Below, one piece after another: positions 49,548-58,790 of a DNA stretch of 64,000 bases. A model generated the notes under the pieces. The model did not search any database. It saw only the letters and a program-made list of their open reading frames with translations, and had not been told where the DNA came from. Numbering within the stretch: the stretch's first letter is position 1; every line of letters starts with the position of its first letter. Origin of the DNA: Bog-473 sp963754445 (lineage in GTDB: Bacteria > Actinomycetota > Acidimicrobiia > Acidimicrobiales > RAAP-2); the NCBI GenBank assembly GCA_963754445.1, contig CAVWFT010000001.1, positions 434,001 to 498,000 of the forward strand, read 5' to 3'. A program made the translations under genes and the position numbers.

Positions 49548-51449
49548 TCACAGCGTCACTCCGGCTTGACGAGTTTGGCGATACCAAAATTCGAGGGTGA
49601 GCAGTTGCCAGATCTGCTTGGACCTGTCTTCTCGTCCGGACCGGTGCTCTTCCACCAGCGTAGAAACGGCGGGCCGGTTGAGGAACCCCGTACCGACGAG
49701 CTCTCCGCCCAGCAACGAGTCGTCGATCACTTCGCGTAGGTCCCGAGTCACCCAGGCCCGAAGCGGCGCCGAGAAGGACGCCTTCGGTCGATACACGATT
49801 TCCTTCGGGAGCCAGGCCTCTGCCGCACGTTTCAACGCGATCTTGCCGCTCCGCTCGGACACTTTGTCCCGGCCGGCCAGCGAGAACGCCGCTCGGAAGA
49901 CCTCGGGATCGACGAAGGGGACGCGGACTTCGGTTGATGCCGCCATGCTGGCTCGATCGGTGTAGGCGAGGTTGAGGCCGGGGAGGAACATGCGAGTATC
50001 GGCCAGACACATGCGATTCACCTGGTCCGAGAGCAGATTGTCCTGGTAGAGCTCGGAATGTTGCTCGAAGACGTCGTGGATGTCCCGTTGAAGGTCGGGG
50101 CTGAGGAGCGCCGCCAGCTCAGCGGGGGAGTACAGGCTGTAGCTCCGACGAAACGCCGCCTCCTCGGGAAGCTCGGCGAAGGTGGCGAACCGCTTTGCCC
50201 ATCGGGCGTAACGGAGGCCGCGGCCGGCTGCGGTGACCGGCAGTCGTTCTACGACACCGTTCGCCGAACGGTGGACGAAGCCGGGGAGGCACCGGTACCG
50301 GCCGGCCAGAACGCAAGCCTGGTGCTTCCGGTAACCCCCGAAGAGCTCATCAGCACCCATGCCCGACAAGATCACCTTGACGCCTGCGGCTCGAGCTCCT
50401 TCTGACATGAGAAGCGTGTTGATAGCGGCCGGGTCACCGACAGGTTCGTCGAGGATGTCCACCATCCGCGGGAGCAAGTCGACCACGTCGGGTTGCAGCT
50501 CGATCTCGTGCAGCTCTATGCCGTGACGTTGAGCGACCTTTCGTGCGTACACAGCGTCGTCGGGCATCGCTTCGAGACGTTGATCCTCGGTCCGGAAAGT
50601 GATCGTGTAGGCGTCGATCTGCGGGTTTGTCTGCTTCGCCAGTACGGTCACGATGCTCGAGTCGAGTCCGCCAGAGAGAAAACTGGAGACCGGCACGTCC
50701 GCGACCAAGTGGGCGTTCACCGACTCCTCGATGACCTCCCTCAGGTTGTTGCTGGACTCACGAGCCGCCGCCGCTTCTCCGACGATGTCCCAATACGACT
50801 CCATGCGGCAGGTGCCGTCGGGGCGGAACTCTGCCCAACTGCCGGGCTGGAGTTTTTCGACGCCTTGGACCGAACACATCTGATCCGGGACCCAGTAGTA
50901 CAACATCGACGCCGCAAGGGCCTGGGGTCGCATGTGCAGTTCGGAGCCGAAGGCGTTGACGAGCGCTTTGAGTTCGGAAGCGAAAACCACGCCGTCCTTG
51001 CGCCGAATGAAGTGCAGAGGCTTGATGCCGAACTGGTCTCGAGCCAGAAAGAGAGAGCCGGTGGCTTGATCGAGGATCGAAAATGCAAACATTCCTCGAA
51101 AGCGGGTCAGACAGTGAGGTCCCCAACGACGCCAGGCTTCAAGGACCACCTCGGTGTCGGAATTGGTAGTGAAGGTCGCACCACCGGACGCGAGTTCCGC
51201 TCGGATCTGGCGGTAGTTATAGAGCTCGCCGTTGTAGCACAGGACAAGTGGTTGCTTGACCAGGGGCTGCTGTCCGTGCTGCAGGTCGATGATCGAAAGT
51301 CGGCGGTGCGCAAAATGCACATCGATTCGTTCGTCGGCGTACGAGAACGATCCTTCCTCGTCAGGGCCGCGGTGGTCGATGCACCGACCCATCTTCAGGG
51401 TGGCCGCATAGCCGTCGACCTGCTGATAGGCCCCTGCGATGCCGCACAC
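49548..51449 (-). CDS. glutamine-hydrolysing asparagine synthase (AsnB-like)
   Basis: A 633-residue full-length AsnB. The N-terminal glutaminase starts MCGIAGA with Cys2 as nucleophile, HRGPDEEG follows, and the PP-loop of the synthetase domain is SFLSGGLDSSI (residues ~250-260), with GMGADELFGGY downstream. It could make Asn, or amidate a uronic-acid carboxylate of the glycan, as AsnB-like proteins in EPS clusters are thought to do. The GTG start is 3 bp from the frameshifted GT4 gene, so they are one unit. It is a different type from the RiPP cyclase at 27964, which lacks the glutaminase domain. Confidence 0.88.
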   Translation of the reverse strand: MCGIAGAYQQVDGYAATLKMGRCIDHRGPDEEGSFSYADERIDVHFAHRRLSIIDLQHGQQPLVKQPLVLCYNGELYNYRQIRAELASGGATFTTNSDTEVVLEAWRRWGPHCLTRFRGMFAFSILDQATGSLFLARDQFGIKPLHFIRRKDGVVFASELKALVNAFGSELHMRPQALAASMLYYWVPDQMCSVQGVEKLQPGSWAEFRPDGTCRMESYWDIVGEAAAARESSNNLREVIEESVNAHLVADVPVSSFLSGGLDSSIVTVLAKQTNPQIDAYTITFRTEDQRLEAMPDDAVYARKVAQRHGIELHEIELQPDVVDLLPRMVDILDEPVGDPAAINTLLMSEGARAAGVKVILSGMGADELFGGYRKHQACVLAGRYRCLPGFVHRSANGVVERLPVTAAGRGLRYARWAKRFATFAELPEEAAFRRSYSLYSPAELAALLSPDLQRDIHDVFEQHSELYQDNLLSDQVNRMCLADTRMFLPGLNLAYTDRASMAASTEVRVPFVDPEVFRAAFSLAGRDKVSERSGKIALKRAAEAWLPKEIVYRPKASFSAPLRAWVTRDLREVIDDSLLGGELVGTGFLNRPAVSTLVEEHRSGREDRSKQIWQLLTLEFWYRQTRQAGVTL

Positions 51450-51452
51450 AGG

Positions 51453-52746
51453 TCAGGTCCCGGCCGTCGCCGCGACGGGAGGTCGCGCACTCTCGGTCAG
51501 CGATTCGTACACCTCGACGTAGAGCGGCGCCTGGTGATCCCACGCCAACTCCTGTTCGACCCGGGCACGTCCCGCCCGTCCCATCGCGCGCCGCCTGGGC
51601 TCGTCGTCGATGAGTTCGACCAACAGCCGAGCCAGCTCGCCGACGTCGTTCGGGGTGGCGTAGACAGCTGCATCGCCGGCCGAGAAGCGGGTCTCGCGAA
51701 GGTCGAATGCGACAACGGGCAGAGCGAAGGCCATGTACTCCATGGTCTTGTTCATGGTCGATACGTCGTTCAGTGGGTTCTTGGGATCTGGCGAGATTCC
51801 GACGTCGGCGGTGGAGAGAATGGCGGCGACGTCGGCGTCGGGGACGCGTCCAGTGAAGGTGACGAACTCGGAGAGGTCGAGCCGGTCGCGTCAGCGCGAC
51901 GAGCTCATCGAAGCAATCACCAGATCCGATGAGGGTGAATCCGATATCCCGCCGCCCGAGTTGGCGTACGACGTAGTCGGCCATCTCCAAAACGAGCTCA
52001 ACGCCGTCCTGCGGCCCCATGACGCCGAGGTAAGCCGCCAAATGGAGCTTGTTGCCTCGAAGGCTCGGCTCGGCTTCGATGCGACGGAGTTTGGTCAGAT
52101 CGGGCCCGGTGCGGACCACGGTCATGCTTGCCGGAGCGATACCGTCGCGGTCGAGAACGATCTGTCGGTAGGAGTTGTTCGTGGATATCACGTGATCGGC
52201 AGTCTGTGCGGTGCGGCGTTCCATCAACCGGAGCGCTCGATAGATCAGTCGGTTCCCGTCCGGAAACCGTGACTCGTACAGCTCAGGGCAGAGATCGTGG
52301 TGATCGAACACGAACGACGACCCATGGAGAACCCGAAACAACATCCCAATCGGCCAGAAGAGGTCCGGGGGATTGCAGCTCTGCACCACCGCGAACCGAC
52401 CGCTCATGCTCGCCCTCAAGCTGAGGACCAGCGTGGCGAGGAACGAGTAGACATACTCGAGAATGAACGAAACGCCTGATGTGCCGGGTGCATAGGACGG
52501 GTATTTGTAGAGATCGACTCCGTTGAGCCGGTAATACGTCGGGTCGCCCGGCGCCTTTGGGCATACAACGGCGACACGGAAGCCGGCACTGATCAACGAC
52601 TGGCATTCGAGCCAGACGCGGCGATCGAACGGGACCGAGAGGTTCTGCACGAGGATGAGCACTCGTTCTCGCTTCCGCGAAGATCGGCCCGTCCAATCCG
52701 CGTCCTGAGCCGTTGCGTGGTCGGCGCTCTGACTACTGTCGGTCAC
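51453..52746 (-). pseudogene. GT4-family glycosyltransferase interrupted by a single-base frameshift
   Basis: The 5' part (from GTG 52746) reads as a WcaI/WbuB-like GT4 acceptor domain (VLILVQNLSVPFDRRVWLEC, read SVPFDRRVWLEC) up to CFDELVALT. The donor domain continues in another frame from RLDLSEFVTFTGRVPD through MNKTMEYMAFALPVVAFD to 51453. One extra C in a CGACCGG run on the minus strand (plus 51884 region) explains the shift; removing it restores a continuous ~430-residue enzyme. The interval length is 3n+1, as expected. The start overlaps the GDP-mannose-dehydrogenase-like stop (GTGA). It could be a real null allele or a sequencing error. Confidence 0.8.
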
Positions 52747-54059
52747 CAGGCAAAGCCCTCGTAGCACTCGAGCATTTCGATCTCGGGCCCGAGGCGACCG
52801 TCGAGGTCGATCACGCGTGATGGCGTCGATTCGAGCAACGCTGCAATGACCTCCGGGGTCGAGTGGGAAACGATCGCAATGTCTGCGCCGACGATCGCCT
52901 CCTTGGGGCTGTCAGTGAGGATGCGCCTCAGGTGCGGGAGCTTCGATTCGACGTACTGGCGATTGGCCCCGACCAGCGACGTCGGGTTGAGGACCGGATC
53001 GTGGATGCGGAGCTCGTAACCCTTCCCCAGCAAGGTTTCCGCCAGATCGACGTACGGGCTCTCACGGAGGTCATCGCTACCGGGCTTGAAACTCAGTCCG
53101 AGCAGGGCGACCCGATGACCTTCACCGGCCACAACACGGTCTATAGCTTCATCGATCGACAGACGGTTGCTGGCCAGAGCACCGGAGAGCAGCGGAATAT
53201 CGATGCTTTCCGTGCGGGCCAGGTAGAGCAGGGACCGCAAGTCCTTCGGAAGGCACGAGCCGCCGAAGGCGAAGCCAGGGCGTAGATATCTCGGCGAGAT
53301 GTTGAGGGAGGTGTCTTCACAGAAGAGCCCCATGACCTCCCGGCTGTCGACGCCAAGACGACTGAAGATCCGTCCGAGTTCGTTTGCAAAGGAGATCTTG
53401 GTGGCGTGGAAGGCATTGCAGGCGTACTTCAGAGCCTCCGCCGTTCGTGGGTGCACCACACGAAGGGGGGAGTCGAGAAACGAGAAGAGGCGAGAGATAG
53501 AATCGATGGCTCGGACATCCGATGCACCGATCACCGTGAATGGCGGCGCGTAGAAGTCAGCGATTCCGGTGCCTTCTCGCAGGAATTCGGGACACATCGC
53601 CACGGCAACGTCTGGTCCGGAGTCCGGGAAGGCATTCTGCAGAATCGCCGTGACATCCTCGACCGTGCCAGGTGGCACGGTGCTTCGGATCACCACGGTG
53701 TGGAACTCCGGTGCTCGGAGCGAATCCGAGAGTGGCTGGATGATGTCCTCCACCACACGGTAGATGTAGCTGAGGTTGGACTCGCCACTGGTCGAAGAAG
53801 GGGTGCCCACGCACAGGAGCGACACGTCTGCGTTGTCCAGTGCCTCGTCCGGCCGTACCGTCGCGTGAAGCGTGCCCGAGGCGACACCCTGCTCGACCAG
53901 GGATTGCAGACCCGGCTCGAGTACCGGACTGTTGCCGGCCGAGACGGCAGCAACCTTCAGGCCATCTGGGTCGACTCCCCAGACGTCATGACCGTTTGCC
54001 GCGAGACAGGCTGATGAGACCGTGCCGACATAGCCGAGGCCGAAGACGGCGACTCTCAT
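52743..54059 (-). CDS. algD: GDP-mannose 6-dehydrogenase-like (AlgD family)
   Basis: A 438-residue UDP/GDP-sugar dehydrogenase. The NAD motif is VFGLGYVGTV (residues ~5-14) and the catalytic Cys269 lies in GFAFGGSCLPKDL. The full-length pattern (SPVLEPGL, PEFLREGTGI, PPFTVIG, GLSFKPGSDDLRESP) matches Pseudomonas AlgD closely, including the Cys position (268 there). It should oxidise GDP-mannose to GDP-mannuronate in two steps; a UDP-glucose dehydrogenase is the alternative. ATG 54059 is used. It is the first gene of the leftward operon with GT4, AsnB, the bidomain enzyme and the lyase, consistent with a uronate-containing polymer. Confidence 0.8.
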   Translation of the reverse strand: MRVAVFGLGYVGTVSSACLAANGHDVWGVDPDGLKVAAVSAGNSPVLEPGLQSLVEQGVASGTLHATVRPDEALDNADVSLLCVGTPSSTSGESNLSYIYRVVEDIIQPLSDSLRAPEFHTVVIRSTVPPGTVEDVTAILQNAFPDSGPDVAVAMCPEFLREGTGIADFYAPPFTVIGASDVRAIDSISRLFSFLDSPLRVVHPRTAEALKYACNAFHATKISFANELGRIFSRLGVDSREVMGLFCEDTSLNISPRYLRPGFAFGGSCLPKDLRSLLYLARTESIDIPLLSGALASNRLSIDEAIDRVVAGEGHRVALLGLSFKPGSDDLRESPYVDLAETLLGKGYELRIHDPVLNPTSLVGANRQYVESKLPHLRRILTDSPKEAIVGADIAIVSHSTPEVIAALLESTPSRVIDLDGRLGPEIEMLECYEGFAW

Positions 54060-54222
54060 GTCGGCGTGGTGGTAGGTGCGGACGAAAGACCGCAGCGGGA
54101 CGACTCCATATATCTGAACGAGCCACGGGAGAGCCTGCAGATACACGGGTGTTTCCCGGAAAGCGCCGCCTTGTGCCCAGCCGGTCCAATCTGTGAGTGG
54201 AGGACCTCGTCGATGTCGCTGG

Positions 54223-54960
54223 TCAGGAAGCCCGACTACGACGCGCGTTCTCGGGTTTCTGACGGCTGTCCTTTGGGTGCTCGAGTGTCCAACCGGCACG
54301 ACGAGCGAGAGCAACGGCTGCCAGCTGTGAGTTCACACCGAGCTTCTGCAGGATGGACTTTATTTGGGAGCGAATGGTCGAGATCGACACGAACGCTGAC
54401 TTCGCGATCTCTTCGGCGCAGTGACCTTCCAGGAGCTCGGCGAGCACAACCTGCTCGCGATCGGTAAGCGTTGCGAAGACTTGTGAATGTGCGTCCTGAT
54501 GCTCCGGCTCGGCGGACGTCGAGGTCAACGAGGCTGGTGAGCCCCGATCGGTGAATGGAGGAACACCGACTCGGAGAAGACGAGTCACCGTCCGGAACAG
54601 CTGGTCGAAGGGTTCACTTCCGTCGATGATCTCAGACGGCCCGATGCGCAGCCACGCAGCTTTGCGCACGTCGTCGCGTGCGGTGTCGATGACGCAAATC
54701 TGTAGTCCGGCGCGGCAAAAGCACTCGACGAACAGAGATCCGGTGGCAACATCGAACGATCGGACATCGAAGAGGACGAGGTCTGGTTCCCATCGAATCC
54801 CGCGCTCGATCTCCGAATGGTCGGGCGCCACATGCATCGTGGCGAAACCGCGTGTCTCGAGAGCGCTGGCCAAGGCGCCGGCCAAGAGGTCGCTCCCGGT
54901 GACCAGAATTCTCGGGGGAATTCCCGATGAGCTGGACTCTCGTTGCCCGAGGGTGCTCAT
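54223..54960 (-). CDS. LuxR-type response regulator with degenerate receiver
   Basis: A 245-residue protein. The receiver-like N-terminal domain has ILVTGSDLLAGALASAL and a possible phospho-Asp in DLVLFDVRSFD. The acidic pair and the conserved Lys are not evident (TARDDVRK). The LuxR HTH is LTDREQVVLAELLEGHCAEEI...FVSISTIRSQIKSILQKLGV. The ATG at 54960 is used. No partner kinase is nearby. It lies upstream of the algD-like gene and in the same direction, with 163 bp between. It is the second orphan LuxR regulator in this island after that at 35645. Confidence 0.78.
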   Translation of the reverse strand: MSTLGQRESSSSGIPPRILVTGSDLLAGALASALETRGFATMHVAPDHSEIERGIRWEPDLVLFDVRSFDVATGSLFVECFCRAGLQICVIDTARDDVRKAAWLRIGPSEIIDGSEPFDQLFRTVTRLLRVGVPPFTDRGSPASLTSTSAEPEHQDAHSQVFATLTDREQVVLAELLEGHCAEEIAKSAFVSISTIRSQIKSILQKLGVNSQLAAVALARRAGWTLEHPKDSRQKPENARRSRAS

Positions 54961-55196
54961 GCGGTGGGACCTCCCGGCGCGTGTGAGCGAGCAGCGCCGT
55001 CAGGGGGGACGACCGACGCTGGTCTGCCGGTGGATGCCCGCGACAATCGATGGACCAGAGTGGCCCCGAGAACGCCGCAGTCGATCATTGCACTCATGCT
55101 GTTCCGCCAATCACGGCGGATCGGTCTTGCTCTGGCTTCCTATGGGCAACGCCAATTCTGCCCACGGCTTAACGCGCCGACCCGCTGCGTGAAACG

Positions 55197-55670
55197 TTAA
55201 CGAGCGCCCTCGGCTTGCGCAATAGCGGTGTCAGAGCGAGTGACAGAAGTGATCGACGGCGCGGGCCAGAAGGCGGGACTCGTTGCATCGTCGGACCCCG
55301 CTGGCATCACCTGAAACGACACGTGGCCCGTTGATGCCGATGCATCGTTCATGACAACGGTTTGGGTGGCGGCTCCCAGGATGCCGTCGCGAACCCGCAC
55401 TGTCGCGAGCCGGAGCGCAGCGAGCACGTCGGCGCGCCGAGACGGAGCCAAGTCCTCGAGTCCACTGACGCATCGCCGGGGTATGACAACCAGGCCCGTG
55501 AGCTGGGCTCCACTGAGCACCACCGCCTCGTCGTTGGCCGTCTCCGCCACGTACTCCGCTCCGTCGACCGCGCCCTGACCAGCGGCCCATCGCACGATCG
55601 CGCACGACCGACATCCCTCAACGCCGATTCCCCGGGCGGGCGTTTGCGACAAACCGCTCCCTCTGTCCAC
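55197..55670 (-). CDS. degenerate HIT-like protein
   Basis: A 157-residue protein. GCRSCAIVRW resembles the Cys-x-x-Cys-x-I start of HIT-domain proteins. LVVIPRRCVSGLEDLAPSRRADVLAAL is the helix region (read VVIPRRCVSGLEDL), and GHVSFQVMP stands where the catalytic H-x-H-x-H should be. Only one His is kept, so nucleotide hydrolysis or transfer is unlikely. The GTG 55670 start is the only good option. It is divergent from the WbaP gene. A scaffold or regulatory role is possible; the assignment to the HIT family is moderate. Confidence 0.55.
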   Translation of the reverse strand: MDRGSGLSQTPARGIGVEGCRSCAIVRWAAGQGAVDGAEYVAETANDEAVVLSGAQLTGLVVIPRRCVSGLEDLAPSRRADVLAALRLATVRVRDGILGAATQTVVMNDASASTGHVSFQVMPAGSDDATSPAFWPAPSITSVTRSDTAIAQAEGAR

Positions 55671-55979
55671 GTCATCCCCTTCCCAACGGTCAATCTCGTG
55701 CGGCTCACTGTGTCGTTACCCGTACACCCGGTGGTCACCCGGGTGATTGCATTTTCGGTGTCGATACTAGTAACCGAGTCGTTGCAGTGACACTGCAGAT
55801 ACGCGTGCCACGACCGAATCGCCGCCTCGCTCGTGGAGCCCAGCACGAGGACGCCGGTATCACAGCGAGCGCAATGTCCTCCCAAAGAGCACGTATGTCG
55901 ATGGTCGATCTCCCCACGGCGTCTGGCTGTCTGACGTTCGAGCACACATGCCTGGCGCCGGTCCGCGTGAGTGCGAGCA
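55671..55979. other. 309-bp divergent control region upstream of WbaP
   Basis: No gene is supported. An inverted repeat CACCCGG...CCGGGTG lies near 55726-55746, inside a GC-rich stretch, with an AT-richer patch (ATACTAGTAACC) after it. It presumably contains the promoters of the HIT-like gene and WbaP, but no clean -10/-35 pair could be fixed. Confidence 0.35.
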
Positions 55980-57665
55980 ATGTCAGACCTCCGGAGTGTC
56001 CATCCCGCTCCGACCGAGCTCCGCGAGAGGGCGCGGATCGATGACGCGCTCTGGCGTCTCGGCCCGGGGGTAGCAGCATCCATGTCGACTGAGCCGATCT
56101 CGGGTATGTGGGTTCCCGCCGTCGAGGATCCGCTGGCGCGCATGCCACACCGAGCGCCGGCGGAGCCCGCGGATACGCGGATCGGGCCAATGTCGGCAGG
56201 TCCATCGCAATGCGAGTTCGGTGCGGATGTCCAACCCGTGCCTGCCCGACGGAACAACAGCGGGCTGAGAACGCGACTCCTCAGCGTCGACATCGCCGCG
56301 GCAGCCACGACGTGGCTCGTCTTGGGCGGGGTTGGTATGTCTGACACGACAACGGTCAGACGGGTGGGCTCCGCACTCGTCGCCACGTTCGTGACGCTGG
56401 CCGCGATGCGGATGCTCGGCCTGTACCGGTCGCGGTTTTGCGTGCAACGCGGACCCGAGAGGGTCCGCATCCTCCTCGCCGTGGTGGCCGGGGCAGTCAC
56501 CTTCGTCCTGCTCCGCGGAAACGGCGCAGACAGCCACGACTGGGCCATCGTTGCGGCCGGATCCTGTGCGCTGGCGCTGATCGTGTTGCGTTGGATCTTT
56601 GAGCAGTGGCTCTGTGCGCAGAGGGCACGGGGCCGCTATCTCCGTGGGGTCGTGATGATCGGTACCAACGACGACGCCATCGAGGTCCTGACCATGCTGC
56701 GGTCACAGCCGGAGCTCGGTTACGAGGTACGAGGAATCGTCGGGAAGGCCCGATCCTGCCCGGAATTGGCAGCCTTGCCGAGTACCCAAACGCTCGACGA
56801 TCTTCCCGGGATAGCGACCGAGGCCGACGCGACGGGCGTCCTTGTGCTGGCGAACGCGCTCTCGGGTGCTGAGATGAACCGTGTCATCGAACTCAGCTCT
56901 GCCCACGGTCTGCACGTACAGGTCTGTCCCGGGTTCAGGGGGCTGGCCACACGCCGGGTGCGTCGCGTTCCCTTGAGCGGGGAGGTGTTCCTCTACCTTG
57001 AACCGGGACGCCGACCGACCTGGCAACTCAGGGCCAAGCGGGTGCTCGACATCGTTGGAGCGGCGGTCGGTCTGCTCATCGTGACGCCGATTCTGCTGAT
57101 GGCGTGGGTCGCCATTCGACTCGAGGACCGTGGCCCAGCCATCTATCGACAAGTCCGCATCGGGTTGAACGGTCAGCCCTTCGTCGTCTACAAGCTCCGC
57201 AGCATGGTGCTCGACGCCGACCAGGGGACCGACCACCTCGCCACGGTCAACGAACGAACCGACGGACCCCTTTTCAAGTCCACACACGATCCACGGGTCA
57301 CCCGGGTCGGCGCTGTCATACGAGCGCTGAGCATCGACGAACTTCCCCAGCTCTTCAACGTGTTGGCCGGGAAGATGAGCCTGGTGGGGCCCCGGCCGGC
57401 TCTCGCATGTGAGGTAGCTCAGTTCGACTCGGAACTGCTGCGGCGGCACAACGTCAAACAAGGCATCACAGGGTTGTGGCAGGTCGAAGCGCGCGACAAT
57501 CCCTCGTTCCACGCGTATCGTCGACTCGATCTCTTCTACGTCGACAACTGGTCGATCGGGCTCGACTTGATGATTCTCCTCACGACGGTACCGATGCTGA
57601 TCGCTCACGCTCTACGGCGCCATCGCCCGGCCGGCGTGACGCCAGAGGCGTCCGCCGAGGCCTGA
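55980..57665 (+). CDS. undecaprenyl-phosphate sugar phosphotransferase (WbaP/CpsE type)
   Basis: About 561 residues. An N-terminal membrane domain of four to five segments (VDIAAAATTWLVLGGVGM and on) is followed by a CoA-binding-like Rossmann region (GVVMIGTNDDAIEVL). The C-terminal transferase has KRVLDIVGAAVGLLIVTP, YRQVRIGLNGQPFVVYKLRSM (read GLNGQPFVVYKLRSM), SLVGPRPA and ITGLWQVEARDN. It transfers a sugar-1-phosphate to undecaprenyl phosphate and starts repeat-unit synthesis. Starts at GTG 55971, ATG 55980 and ATG 56082 are possible. The first ~85 residues are a low-complexity cytoplasmic tail. Confidence 0.88.
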   Translation: MSDLRSVHPAPTELRERARIDDALWRLGPGVAASMSTEPISGMWVPAVEDPLARMPHRAPAEPADTRIGPMSAGPSQCEFGADVQPVPARRNNSGLRTRLLSVDIAAAATTWLVLGGVGMSDTTTVRRVGSALVATFVTLAAMRMLGLYRSRFCVQRGPERVRILLAVVAGAVTFVLLRGNGADSHDWAIVAAGSCALALIVLRWIFEQWLCAQRARGRYLRGVVMIGTNDDAIEVLTMLRSQPELGYEVRGIVGKARSCPELAALPSTQTLDDLPGIATEADATGVLVLANALSGAEMNRVIELSSAHGLHVQVCPGFRGLATRRVRRVPLSGEVFLYLEPGRRPTWQLRAKRVLDIVGAAVGLLIVTPILLMAWVAIRLEDRGPAIYRQVRIGLNGQPFVVYKLRSMVLDADQGTDHLATVNERTDGPLFKSTHDPRVTRVGAVIRALSIDELPQLFNVLAGKMSLVGPRPALACEVAQFDSELLRRHNVKQGITGLWQVEARDNPSFHAYRRLDLFYVDNWSIGLDLMILLTTVPMLIAHALRRHRPAGVTPEASAEA

Positions 57666-57785
57666 TCGGTCGGCCGGCCGGCCGGTTGGCCATGAGGTCC
57701 GGAATCTTGCCCCGTCGGCTTCGGTACCCCTCTATGCGTGACCACGTCCGTTTCCGCGAGAAGATTGCACCGGGCCGCAGTGATC

Positions 57786-57866
57786 CGTTTTCCCGAAAAT
57801 CACCGACGTTCCCCGATAGACACCAGCGTTCCCCAATAAAGGGGATGACGAGTCCCCGATATTCGG
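57786..57866. repeat. phased short repeats upstream of the ECF sigma gene
   Basis: CGTTCCCC-A/G-ATA occurs twice exactly 20 bp apart (57807 and 57827), and a degenerate CGTTTTCCCGAAA precedes by 21 bp (57786). A related GTCCCCGATATTCGG follows at 57852. The ~20-bp phasing places all sites on one face of the helix, as expected for cooperative regulator binding. It ends ~90 bp before the sigma start. Confidence 0.55.
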
Positions 57867-57956
57867 TGACTATGTCGGTGCCACAACTGGCTCGATAGGC
57901 GGTCGACCGGTTGAAAAGGGTCGGGGGATCCGGGAGTACGGAATTGGAGGGTTCTG

Positions 57957-58592
57957 GTGGCGATCGATCAGATCATGGAGACCGACAGTGTTGGCGGACC
58001 GGGATCCACACGGAGGACGTTCGACGACGAGGAAGATCTCGCGCAGGTCGTCATGGAGGCTCGTGCGGGCTCGAGCGAGGCCTGGCACACCCTCATCCAG
58101 CGTTTCGGGGGGTTGGTAGCCGCGATCGCCAGGCGGTGTCGTCTCAATGACGCCGACGTCGCCGAAGTGTCACAAACGACGTGGCTCCGGCTCGTCGAGA
58201 ACATCGACCGCATTCACCAGCCGGAGCGACTCGGTGCATGGCTGGCAACCACGTCGCGACGCGAGAGCTTGCGTATCGCCACCCGACGATCGGTCGTTTC
58301 CGCGACCGATTCGCTTTATCTCAGAGCCGATGACGAGCTGGATCCTCTTGATCACGGACTCTTGAGGGACGAGCAGGTCACGGCGATCCGTCTGGCCGCC
58401 GAGCGGCTACCCCCGCGCTGCCAGCGCCTCCTCGGATTGCTGATGGGCGACGTCGATCTCCCTTACACGGAGATCGCCGAACAGCTGAGCATGCCGATCG
58501 GCAGTATCGGTCCCACGCGAGGGCGGTGCCTCGAACATCTCCGTCAGCTGATGGAGGAGATGGAGCTGAGCCAAACCTCGAATTCGCGCTGA
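57957..58592 (+). CDS. ECF-type RNA polymerase sigma factor
   Basis: A 211-residue sigma-70 family member. Region 2 is seen as ARAGSSEAWHTLIQRFGGLVAAIARR with WLRLVENIDRI, and region 4 as RLPPRCQRLLGLLMGDVDLPYTEIAEQLSMPIGSIGPTRGRCLEHLR (read PYTEIAEQLSMPIGSIGPTR). GTG 57957 is well supported by GGAGGG ~5 bases upstream. No anti-sigma factor is adjacent. It is placed between WbaP and the pyruvyltransferase, so it may direct EPS genes, and the phased repeats upstream may control it. Confidence 0.86.
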   Translation: MAIDQIMETDSVGGPGSTRRTFDDEEDLAQVVMEARAGSSEAWHTLIQRFGGLVAAIARRCRLNDADVAEVSQTTWLRLVENIDRIHQPERLGAWLATTSRRESLRIATRRSVVSATDSLYLRADDELDPLDHGLLRDEQVTAIRLAAERLPPRCQRLLGLLMGDVDLPYTEIAEQLSMPIGSIGPTRGRCLEHLRQLMEEMELSQTSNSR

Positions 58593-58596
58593 CAAC

Positions 58597-58621
58597 CTTC
58601 CGGGGAGCACCGGCCCGGAAG
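58597..58621 (+). terminator. weak hairpin after the sigma factor gene
   Basis: The arms CTTCCGG and CCGGAAG (7 bases, perfect) surround an 11-base loop, 4 bases after the stop, followed by CTCTTCG. The stem is modest and the U-run poor, so termination is only possible. Confidence 0.4.
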
Positions 58622-58790
58622 CTCTTCGACGACGCCGGCTGGGTCCGATGTATCACGCCCAGGTTGTCGAGGCTCTTTGTCCATGAGGACAGGTGCCTGA
58701 GAATCCCGCGGTACATCACGGAGCAAAGAGACACATGGTGAAGGCTCACAGACGCGTCGCCAAGGGGAGAGCTCCGACATCGGCGGGCAC

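Noticed and set aside
50493..51932. 479-residue plus-strand frame opposite AsnB
   Set aside because: It is a complement of the conserved AsnB frame and has no domain.
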